64,000 bases of DNA, from NCBI RefSeq assembly GCF_964355755.1, contig NC_092679.1, forward strand, positions 22,134,432-22,198,431, read 5' to 3'. A program made the translations under genes and the position numbers. The first letter of the stretch is position 1. Each line of letters opens with the position of its first letter. This DNA comes from Antedon mediterranea (Eukaryota > Echinodermata > Crinoidea > Comatulida > Antedonidae). The notes beneath the pieces are model-generated. The model saw nothing but the letters and a program-made list of their open reading frames with translations. It had not been told where the DNA came from and did no database searches. Of the stretch, positions 1 to 11,300 are shown in pieces.

Positions 1-1025
1 TTTTACTCGATGGTATATAAATTTGGTTCGTACTTTCGGTACTGATTTTAACCACCTGATTTAACCCTATTTACTAATTAAATTAAGTTAGAGAATTAGT
101 TATTGACGATTAAAACGAATTTAGGTTCAACGATTTGCCCCAAAGAGGGGTGTTTTCCGATCGTGGTATACACTGTCTAATGGATGTCCATCTTGAAAAA
201 TACCTGCCACAAAATTGCGAGGAGGCTTCGCATTTTCCTATCTCCTCCTACGATAATTGTTTTTAATAGCTGAAAACCGGTTGAACAGCTACAGTACAGC
301 ATCATAATGTTGAAGACAGGACGATTTTCTTTAAAAAATACTATTTTGGTAGATTTAATATACGATTATACAAATGGTTGGTAATTAAATTACGTGAACA
401 TTTTCTTATTGAGCAACTAATATTGGGAAATGTAATCAATTTAATGATGTTTTGAATCGATTTATTCCAAGAAAAATTCTCCGGCCCTCTTTTGGGACGA
501 AACGTCCCGGGCTGAAGTGTTCCTAATTGAGCCGGGCCTAGAGCATAGGACTAATAATCTCTGGTTACATTTAGGCCTAGCGTTCTGAAGTTCTAGGTTT
601 ATATTAGCTATTTCAGATCAGTTAACTCTTACCTTCTATCACCTGAATCTGGTCTTTTACCACTTTGAATGGTTGGTGGCATAGTTATTTAAAGAGCAGT
701 TGATTAGTCCTTGATAAAGTATAAAATAACGTAGGCCTAAACGACGTTCCTCTCGTCAAAACATGCAAGATGGTTCTTTTGTTTTATTAGAGAGCTAGGT
801 AGGCCTAATTTAAAATCAACAAATTCGTAGCATAATAAACAGATAAAATACAATATTTAGGATTTATTTATTAAAATAAATGTATCATATTTTGTTTTGA
901 AATTCTGTGTGTACACATTTATTTTTAATAAATAAATTGGTTTTAATTTAATACAGAATTTAATTAAACATTAACCTACCTAAGTGGGTGAAATAAGATT
1001 GTTTGTTCTTCTTTCGAGAAATACA
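1..1025. other. 5' flank of MED29, no gene seen
   Basis: I see no coding exon here. The stretch is AT-rich with several AGGCCTA motifs, and a small perfect inverted repeat (GGGACG-AAA-CGTCCC) lies near 494-508. The MED29 promoter should be in this interval, but I see no TATA or initiator motif that I would call. Confidence 0.5.
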
Positions 1026-2471
1026 ATGGCGGCTGTTCCGCAAACTTTTGGGGCAACTCCAAATAACCCTGGTTCTAGCACCCCTGCGGGTGGCTCAGGC
1101 ACTCAACAGCCTACTCATAGTGCTTCACAAATTCAACCAGAAAATAATCCGATTTTAAATGTTAAAGCGGCCCTACCTCTTCTTAACAAGTCTCTTAGTG
1201 TAAGTAAAGCTAGGCCCCGTTTTACCATATCGCTCCCCCGATGTATATGCTGCAGGCCGCATAACGTTGGTGGCGGTGGTGTTAGAGGTATATAGTACCG
1301 GAGGCCTAGCTAAACACCAACAATTATTTGTATGTTTAATGTGTATAAGGCTCGATATTTACGAAACATTATCATAATACTGAATTGTTTGCAGTTTTTA
1401 GAACTTTAAAAATCCAACTAATATTAAAAAGTAATTAAATTTAAAATTACTAGGCTTACTGTACTCCCTAATCTATTTAATTATAATTTTAACTTTCAGA
1501 ATCTAATGAAGATTGCTGCAGAAAATTTTGTTCACAATGCTGCTGTTGATAATAATGGGTAAAATATTTATTTTTTAATAAAAAAAAATACATGGTTTAA
1601 CAATATATTACAAATAATAGATAAATTATAATAAATTATTTGCTATTAACTGTCATTAATAATATTAAATTAATTTAAGCTGTGTTCTAGTTTGTTATAG
1701 AATGCGCATGTACATATCACTTTACAATAGTACTCAATATATGAATGCTAAAAAAAGTAACAGCTGTTTTGAGAAAAATAAAAACAGAAATCCCACCGGT
1801 ATTGATTTCACTCCCTGAAATATGATATTCAGAGTTTATTTGGTTTTAAAAATTAGTTTTTTAATATTGATTATAAAATCAATTATTTTAATAAATTTTT
1901 TTTTTTTTTAGGAAAATAGTTGAGGCTGCGGCGTTGCATAGGTTTGATAAGGCACTTGAAGATTTCTACTCTCATTGTGATTACATTGAAGGGCATCTGG
2001 TAAGCTAGACTGATTTATTCATTAAATTAGTTTAATCACAAATCTAATCATTTAAATAAATTAATTTAAGTAAATTACAACATTAGATTAGAGGACTTGT
2101 ACACTCAACCTAATTTATATCAATCCAACAAAGTCAATTTAAAGTCAAATCAATCCATTGCAGTGAAATCAATCTAAATAAAATCATTGCAATGAAGTCA
2201 ATCAATGCAATTTTTATATTTAATATTTCAGCGTCTTGCTCAAGAATGTTCCAAACAGCATGGTTACAGTGCGAGATACACACCTATACAACTACCTTTG
2301 GCCAAAGCTGACCCAAACGTGCAACCCTCAAGCGTATTGGACGCCCAGAAATATGGATCATACACAAATTTAGTAAAATTGCAGATTTCGTGTGTGAACG
2401 ATGTACATAAAGCGTTACTAGACTGTGCTTATAGCATTTCACATCAAAATAAACGAGAGGAGAGTAAATAA
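1026..2471 (+). CDS. MED29: Mediator complex subunit 29 (Intersex homologue)
   Basis: MED29 is a tail-module subunit of Mediator, the nuclear complex linking transcription activators to RNA polymerase II. Four exons join in phase: 1026-1199, 1500-1558, 1912-1999 and 2232-2471, giving 186 residues, close to the usual size of about 200. All introns are GT-AG. The N-terminus is a low-complexity Pro/Gly/Thr/Ser/Gln stretch (residues 1-40), as in the family. The conserved core then follows: LPLLNKSLSNLMKIAAENF, RFDKALEDFYSHCDYIEGHL, RLAQECSKQ, and the C-terminal block KLQISCVNDVHKALLDCA, which aligns with the vertebrate MED29 ending. I chose the ATG at 1026 because it opens the family-like N-terminus; an in-frame non-ATG start upstream is not needed. 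AATAAA lies at the stop codon and again near 2600. The identification rests on motif recognition, without a database search. Confidence 0.93.
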
Positions 2472-4271
2472 ATAAAACAACGTTAATATGTAATGACACT
2501 TAAAGGATGAGAAAGTTGAACCTCGGGTACATGATGTGTGTGCATCCTCTTTTTTTTAAAGAAAATGATTTTTTTGCATAAAATGTCTTTGGGTCAAATA
2601 ATAAACATTGAATGGAAAAAATTGAGATATAGCGTCTTGCCCATCATCTCAATGAGTAACTCTATAATACCTGCATAGAAGTACACCTTAACAAATATTT
2701 GGCGTAGTCAATGTCTGCACCTATGATGGTAGAATTTATTGGAAGCATGTCTCTATGCCCGTGCTCAGTTGGGTTTCTTCTCACCAACGTTTATAGCAAT
2801 AACTGTGCACACCAATGAAACCAAATTACTTGGTTAAATAAATAAATAGACCTTATGAGACCTTTAATGTCCCCTCAAATTATGTGTTGAATAGCAATAC
2901 AGCTAGTAGCACTGTGATTCTTAAAGGGACCAGGTCACAGCTAAAATGGTCTTCATTTGGAGGGAGGTCTGTAATGTATATATATATATTTTGTGTAGGA
3001 AGCGTATGTATCACATACAGCAGTTATTGGCAGATTTTTTTACTGGCTATCAAAATGAAATCATGAACTAATTATGAATTTATTATTAAACATTTTTGGT
3101 TTGTACAGTATTAAAAAAAACTATTAAAATAATTACCTGTATATTGTAAGTAGTTTATTTATGTTTCAAGACCAGTAACGTTAAATATGTAGATTAAACA
3201 CAATATCAGAATGCAATGCTTTTATATATTCATCATGAACTACACGCGCGCGTGTACTAAAGGATGTGGTATTATCAACCTTTAAACGTGCTTAACAGGT
3301 CGTCGCATATATCAACCTTTGAACGACCTTTAAATACCCGAATGCAGTCCAATAATGACATCATAAACTAGACGCGTGCGTACTAAAGGCCGTGGCATCA
3401 CCAACATTTGAACGCGCTCAACAGGTCAACAACAATTTTTTAACAAATTGTGTATTCAATTATTATAATTATTAGATCAAAGATTAAGTATTGATGACCA
3501 ATAAGTGAGACAATCATACCCCATTGCTCGAGAAAACATATAACACAAGCTGTGGTTGGTGATCTCATATATTTTTCAAACCTGAAACTCATCCCTGGTC
3601 AAGCACGTTGTTATTTAATGCGGACCACGAAACATTATCTCTAATACTTCTTCTACAATATCATTTTTTTGTGTTATTTAATCAGTTACTTTTGTGTTTG
3701 AAGTTAGTATACCCGCCCATTTAACGTCACAACTTTGTTGGTTTCCAAAACTTCAAACTAAACGTCATAAGGTTCGTGATTGTGAAACTGAATGATTCTA
3801 ATATTAATACCAACTTAATATATGCTTGTTTTGAGTGTGGATTATATGTTATAATGTGATAAGGCCTACTTGATTGAAGTTTGATGATCTGAGATAGTAT
3901 TGTAATCTCGGGTTTGATATTAGTTTTTCAACCTGTTCACCGAATATACAACAACTGGAAATGGATTTGTAGGCCTGCATGTTAAATCTTGAATTAAGAT
4001 ATTTGACAATACTTTACACATTATTTTCATGGAATATAGCATGCGAACTGTTTAAACGCTGGCAAGGAATTATACCACTTTTATCCAAAAGTAGACTTTT
4101 GATTTTTGGATTATTGTAATATTATGTTATACATTGTGCAAGAGCAGAACTTAATATATCAATAGGCAATTAATTGTTAATTATCTAAAAAATATTGAAA
4201 TAATTGCGGAAATTATTAACGATATTTTTGCTTAGGAGTAACTTTTCCAATTTCATAGAAAACCGGCTAAA
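2472..4271. other. Intergenic region between MED29 and the TSR-cadherin gene
   Basis: No gene is seen. It holds the MED29 3' UTR (AATAAA near 2600) and a diverged tandem duplication at about 3232-3425. In that duplication two copies of roughly 130 bp share an ACGCG-rich start, ACTAAAGG, and a CTCAACAGGTC or CTTAACAGGTC end. The last few hundred bases before 4272 should contain the 5' UTR and promoter of the next gene. An extra non-coding 5' exon cannot be excluded. Confidence 0.45.
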
Positions 4272-7200
4272 ATGATGTCATTTAATTCGGCTCGTATATG
4301 TGGCTTGACTGTTATAACGATGATGGTGTTTAGTTGTTTACCAGGAGCCACAATGTACAACATTTTCTCACCATTTGATGTCTTCACGGAACAATTCCAG
4401 AGTATTGCAACGCATCACAACGGTATTCATCGTCGACAAACAGAATGTGACGTTTCACTTTGTGAGTACACAGAATGGAGTGAGTGGACGTTTTGTTATT
4501 GCGCTATTTGCAACGAGTTCGATAACTCTACGCGTAGGTCTTGTCTGCGGCTTAGGACTGTCTCGTCTTCACCAGACGGTTGTGAGAACGATGAGTGTGA
4601 AGGCGACGCTATCGGTGAGCTTCAGTGTTTTGAGGAATGCTGTAACACGTTTTGTGGGGTCACCGAGTGGAGTGAATGGTTCCCTTGTAATAACACCTGT
4701 AACAAAACTGGAGTTGAATGGAGGAGTCGTTCCCCGTACCCTAACGAATGTTTTGAGACATGCGATTTTGAAGAAACAAGGCCATGTGATAATTACTGTG
4801 AGGTTGGAGAATGGTCGGAATGGGCTTGTTCCTGTGAGTTATGCGAGCCGGATTACTACACGAACGAAACTATTACAGATCCGCTTATTTTTTACGACGG
4901 TAATGAAACGTTACATCGTAATTGCACCCGAAACGGATCAGCCATCATGCCAGATCTATGTGAAGATTGTGACGTCGTGTTTGAAGAAAACGTTTGCATG
5001 GAGAATTGTTCTTGTGATAGTAGTCCAGGATGTTCCGTTAATGATTGGGAAAGTTGGTCAGAGTGCTCTGGGACATGTGGGGGTAGTCAAGTCCGTATTC
5101 GTTCTTACAGTGGAGATTGCACGGCACCTCCTTGTGTTGGCACGCGACAGTCACGCGCGTGTACCTTATGCCCCACGTGTACTCCATGTGATTACTCCGA
5201 ATGGAGTCAGTGGAGCACGCAGGTGACTTGTGCTCTATGTGAAGATAATATTGAACTTTCAAACTTTAACACACGAACTCAAGCCGCAAGTGATGATAAT
5301 TGTGACGGAGAATGCCCCGAAATCCAAGAAATACAATGTGGTGAGACTTGTTGCGATGAATTTTGTCCGCTAACCGACTGGTCCGAATGGTCACAGTGCC
5401 CTGAACCATGCGGTGGTTCTCAAACGCGCACGCGAGAGCCTATAAGCAGGCCAATTTGTTTAGGCGAACCATGTAGTGATACGGAAGAAGTGTTGGAATG
5501 CACAGTGTGTAGTGGGTGCGACTTGTGTGATTTGTCTGAGTGGACCTCTTGGTCTTGTTCATGTCAAGCATGCGATCCAACCGACACAGAACTCCATAAC
5601 CAATGCTCAAGGACCAGGTTTGCTTTGAATGATTGCGACACTTCCTGTTTTGATTCAATAGAAACATCATGTGATCAAACGACCATCTGTTGTGATGAAC
5701 TCTGCGTTATCGACTCTTGGAATAACTGGGGAGCGTGTACCCAATCGTGTGGAGGGTCCAGGAATAGAACAGCCCAATACGATGCAGCCTTATGTCTGGG
5801 TGAGCCTTGTCAAGACACATTTGAAACGGAGCCCTGTGTGCCGTGCCCTACAACCGAATGGAGTGAATGGAGTTGTTCGTGTTCGTTATGTCAGACCACA
5901 GTAAGCTTAGCTGATGTCTGTATTCGAGAGAGGGCTTATAGCACAGACAACCAGTGCAATACAAACTGCTCTGAAATAATTGAGGCAATAGGTTGTACTG
6001 ATCCGTGTTGTGATACTTTCTGCCTTCCCAACCAATGGAGTGAATGGAGTGGGTGTCCGGAACCATGCGGAGGTACAAGTAATCGAACACGTACATACAC
6101 AGCTTCATTTTGCTTAGGTGAACCGTGTGAAAGTTTGTTCGAAAGTCAAGAATGTCAAACATGCCCCAATTGCCAGCCTGTTGATTGCGTTTTAACAGAA
6201 TGGACAGAATGGTCTCAATGTAACAGCACTTGCGACTTTGGTGTCCAGTCTCGGTCACGAGAAATATCGGTAAATCAAGATTGCGGTGGTGCGGACTGTC
6301 TATCAGATACATTAGAAGAATCACGTGATTGTGAAGGTGAATGCCAGTTGGAGGAGTGGGGTAGCTGGCAGTGTGTTTGCTCATTATGTACGGGATTTAC
6401 GGACAGCTTGTACCAGGTCTGCACACGGGAACGTGACGTCACTGGCCCAAACTCATGTGAAAGCGCAGACTGTGGCGTAACCGTAGAATCAGGCTGTACA
6501 GAAAAATGCTGTGATGCGCTTTGCTTCGTTTCGGACTGGTCACCATGGTCGGAATGTTCTTCAGGTTGTGGTACTGGTCAATCTGGAATTCAAAATAGGA
6601 CAAGAATATATAATGAAGCTTTCTGTATTGGAGAACCTTGTGAAACTATATATGAAGAAACTGTATGTACACCAGATACATGTTGTCCAGTCGACTGTGT
6701 AACTACACAGTGGAGCAATTGGGCTACGTGTAGTGTCTCATGTTCATCAGAAAGTGGAACACGTACTCGTGATAGACAGGTTACACAAGGTACATGTGGA
6801 GGCACCACATGCACTGACACAACTACAGTAGAGTCACAAGCATGCGTAGGCGGATGTCAACTACAAGAGTGGACTGCATGGTCATGTGCATGCTGGTTCT
6901 GCAACACAGGAGATTCTGTCTTCAGTAATGTCTGCTCCCGCGAGCGACAAGAAATTGGAACTAGTTGCAATTCCGTATGTGGTAGTTTAAGTGAAACTGT
7001 ATGTGGGGAGGTATGTTGTGACACCGGGTGCTCTGTGAGTGAATGGACCACGTGGAGCCCATGTGACCAGCCATGTGGTGGTGCAACTCTTGGAAATGAG
7101 ACGCGAACGAGGACGTATAATTCGGCATTCTGCATAGGAGAACCTTGTGATGATTTAATAGAATCGCGGACTTGTACTCCTGATTGCTGTGCAGTAGACT

Positions 7201-8390
7201 GCATATCTTCAGAATGGTCTGAATGGTCTAGCTGCTCAGTAATCTGTTCTGACGCAACAGGTTCAAGATCTAGGTCACGTGCGAATCAAGAAGCGGTATG
7301 CGGGGGTACACCGTGTGAAAATGATATCACAACAGAAACAGATAATTGCCAAGGAGAATGTGTATTGTCAATTTGGACAGAATGGACTTGTTCTTGTAGT
7401 CAATGTAACCCAAGTGCCAATGATGATTATCAATATTGTAATCGAACTCGAACTGAGAGTAATGGGTTGGCATGTGGGGGTGAATGTGGTGACCTTCTTG
7501 AAGAACAATGTGGAGAAGTATGTTGTGATCCAGATTGCAGTGTTTCTGATTGGGGAGATTGGACGGATTGTAATGTACCATGTGAGAGCAGCTCGTCCGG
7601 TATCAGTCAAAGGTTTCGAACAGCAGTTGGAACATGTTCAGCAGTGCCATGTCTAGCACTAGATGAAACTATAGCATGTCAGGCTTCTTGCTGTCTCAGA
7701 GATTGTGTTCTTCTCTCCTGGATGGAATGGACCACTTGCACGTCCCTCTGCACCAATACACCGGGCATCCGAAGTAGAACACGGCCAATTGTGCAAGGAT
7801 CGTGTGGAGGAAATCTCTGCACAGAAACCGACTACACTGAAAACGGTCTATGTTATGGCAGCTGTGACGTTAGTAAATGGTCAGACTGGTCATGTGTATG
7901 TGGTATCTGTAGCGCTGGCATCTTACAAGATATATGTAGCAGGTACAGAAATGAATCAACTGATGTCAGTTGCATTGGACAATGTGGGGCTTCTACTGAA
8001 TCCGTTTGCGGTGATGAATGTTGTGACGATTTATGTATCGTAGGCGAATGGACGCAATGGACAGACTGTAGTGAACCGTGCGGTAGTGGTAACACAGGGT
8101 TACAGACAAGACAAAGACACGTGATATCGCAGACATGTCGTGGAGACCCATGTGATCAGTTGCTGGAAACAAGAGAATGCTTTCAGGGTTCTGGGTGTTG
8201 TCCTGTTGATTGCGAACTTGAATTGTGGTCTAAATGGTCTGGATGCAGTTCTAATTGTTTAAACGTCATTGGAAACGAAACTCGTACTCGTGACATCATC
8301 ACGCCTGCCAGCTGTGGTGGAACATCATGCGAGAGTAATGTTCTGGAATATAGAAACTGTTATGGCACAACATTTCCTGCAAACTGTATC
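4272..8390 (+). CDS. Exon 1 of the chimeric gene: signal peptide and 23 TSR modules
   Basis: This single 4119-nt exon encodes 1373 residues with no intron. After a hydrophobic leader (LTVITMMVFSCLPGA) comes an unbroken array of 23 Cys-rich modules, each opening with a WxxW motif such as WSEWS. Three classes are visible. A modules have W..WSCSCSLC, then C.R.R, and end in CCD..C. B modules have W..WS.C..PCGG, an R.R pair, and a C(L/I)GEPC block. C modules begin VDC..(T/S).W, have CGG..C, and end C.G.C. The order is A-B four times and then A-B-C five times. Known TSRs carry C-mannose on WxxW and O-fucose on CxxS/TCG; many B modules here have CPEPCGG or similar and so lack the fucose acceptor. 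Antisense and out-of-frame ORFs over this exon are by-products of its composition. Confidence 0.88.
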
Positions 8391-11300
8391 GTAAGTTTCA
8401 ATACAAGATTATATTCCATATTTGTATTAGAATGGCCACTTCCTATGCTACACGTTGTCTACCCCACATTTCATTACACCTACACCTACATATCACACAA
8501 ACCCCACCAGCTATTTTAAATCTTGAACTCTTTAATGTAGGAGGGTGCGTGGGCCAACTGGAGTCCATGTGCTTTGGACACGGGTTCATGTGGTACTGGA
8601 AGCCGCCTGAGGACCCGAAGCGTCATCTCTGTAGCCGTATGTGGAGGTTTGCAGTGTGGGCAGACAACAGAAACTGAAATCTGCGATGGGCCTTGTTGTC
8701 CGGTTGATTGCGAGACGACGGCGTGGACCGAATGGACTGGATGTTCTACTGAATGCGGAACGGGTCAACAGTATGTGTACCTTTTAAGTTTATAAAAATA
8801 TACTTTTAAAACTTCGCGTAACTAAAAAGCCTTCCATATCTCGTAGTTTTAAAACTGACAATAAAATCTCTCTAATTGTTTTGTAGAATGCGATTTCGAA
8901 TGATCACAATCAGTGCAAACTGTGGAGGAGTACAGTGCATTTCAACTTTCGAACGGCGTGACTGCATAGGTACTGGGCCTAGTATCTGCGAGTTCACGGA
9001 TTGGTCAGAGTGGACAATATGCTTATCGTCGTGTGGACTAGGATGGCAAACCCGGAGTCGGTCGATTCTGACGCCAGCTATCTGTACAAACCAATGTATA
9101 TCGACAGTAACTGAAGAAAACCAAGAATGTGAACGCTATGTGAACGTTGATTGCCAGGTTAGTGGGAGATTTCGTTATTTATATTATAATATAACTTTTG
9201 TTCATATCGTTCAAAATGCTACCTTGTCGATGAAATGAAAAATGTCGAAAGTCTCCAGAATTGGTTCTACCAGGATCGAATGTCAGCATTCAAAATCCAT
9301 GTACTGTGGGGTTTCAACAACATCCTAAACTGTTCATACAATTTTTCGTTTGTAGGTAGGTGAATGGAGCCAATGGGGTACATGTGTTCCAGATTGTTCG
9401 GGCTTTATGAAGTCTAGGAGCAGAAACATAATCGTGGGTAACTCTTGTAATGGAGACATTTGTCCTTCACTATCAGTAAGTAATATAAAATAATAGTATA
9501 ACGATATAACCATAGTGGTTTGTAACTTCAGATCAGGTTAACATATACTAGGACTAAAGCTGTCTACACTATCAAACTTTATGTGACAAAACATGTGATG
9601 TGCCCATATGGACATGATGATGTCATATCACTACCATATTTGGGCATATCACTACCATATTTGGGCATATCACTACCATATTTTTATAGTGTAAACATAC
9701 TGTAGCTTAATACGTCTGTACCTTCACTAAAACGCTTTTTTTTCATTATTCAGGAACAGAGCAACTGCAACATCTTCTGCCAACACACATGTTCAGTGAA
9801 TGAACAATGTACTTGTAATCCGGGTTTCAAACTAACAGGAACCTTTGCGACAGAGTGTGTCCCTGTCACATGCCAACCACCATTCTTTCACTCCTGTCCG
9901 TTGAGTTTGACAACGAATGTCGTGACGTGTGTGCCCCCAACCACGAGTTGCGGCACGGGAAGTGCGTATGAGTACGGTCATACTTGCCAGTTATTGTGTG
10001 AATCAAGATCTGGTTATACATATCAATTGATGGGGGCCAGTCCGGGGTATATAGAGTGTTTAGCGAATGGGCAATGGAGTTATTACAGTGAGGTGTATTG
10101 CACCATTGTCAACAGCCCGCCAATAGGGGTAATTATTTTACTTTATTCGGATGGTATTGATATATCGATGATACAGATTGATTGTGATTATGATGATAAT
10201 CAATCAATCAATCAATCAATAATTTTTATTTCTCAAATAAAAACAAAAAACAGTTAACATTTTCTAAAAATAATAGATAATAAATGAGAAAAAGGGGTAC
10301 CCCACAGGAAGCTTAAGCTTTAAAATGTGGGGTCCTGGCAACATAATTAAAGATAAGGTAAGGTAAGAAATATATATAATAACTGATGATGATAAAGATG
10401 ATGATGATGATGATTGGTACAATCATGATGATAATGACGATGGGATATGATGTTGATAACGATGACTACAGTATTAATTAAAATAATGTTACCGTACATA
10501 GTGGACATTTACTACTTCTTATTAACGAATATGATCATAAATTGAATGATGGTCATAAGGTCATAAGGTCATAAGGTCATAAGGATGAGGACGATGATAT
10601 TGATAGAAGTTTTACTTTTAATTTAAAACTAAATATTTCATAGCTGACCACGTTTAGTGGCAACACAATCTTGGTGGAAGAAAATACTTTTGGGAATGTG
10701 TTGGCGGTGTTAAAAACTGAAGATGTTGACTCCACATGGGATGCTTACACATACACAGTTATTGATGACGTACACAACATTATTAATATTATCGATAACC
10801 AAATATATCTATGCCATGTTTTGGATTATGAATTGCAAGACAGGTTAGTACACAGTTATTGATGACGTCATCATCAGTTACTTTCGATAACTAAATATCT
10901 ACGCCATGCTTCGGATTATGAATTACAAGACAGGTTAGTACAAAGTTATTGATGACGTCATCATCAGTTACTTTCGATAACTAAATATCTACGCCATGCT
11001 TTGGATTATGAATTACAAGACAGGTTAGTACACAGTTATTGATGACGTCATCATCAGTTACTTTCGATAACTAAATATCTACGCCATGTTTTGGATTATG
11101 AATTACAAGACAGGTTAGTACACAGTTATTGATGACGTCATCATCAGTTACTTTCGATAACTAAATATATCTACGCCATATTTTGGATTATGAATTACAA
11201 GACAGGTTAGTAGGCCTACACAGTTATTGATGACGTCATCATCAGTTACTTTCGATAACTAAATATATCTACGCCATGTTTTGGATTATGAATTACAAGA

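Noticed and set aside
493-545. Small inverted repeat and GCCGGGCC words upstream of MED29
   Set aside because: Too short and without a second copy in the window to call a transposon or regulatory site.
5848-6384. 178-codon open frame on the minus strand inside the TSR exon
   Set aside because: It mirrors the strongly biased codons of the TSR array. Other antisense frames there (5440-5670, 6857-7204, 7853-8095) behave the same and none has a domain.
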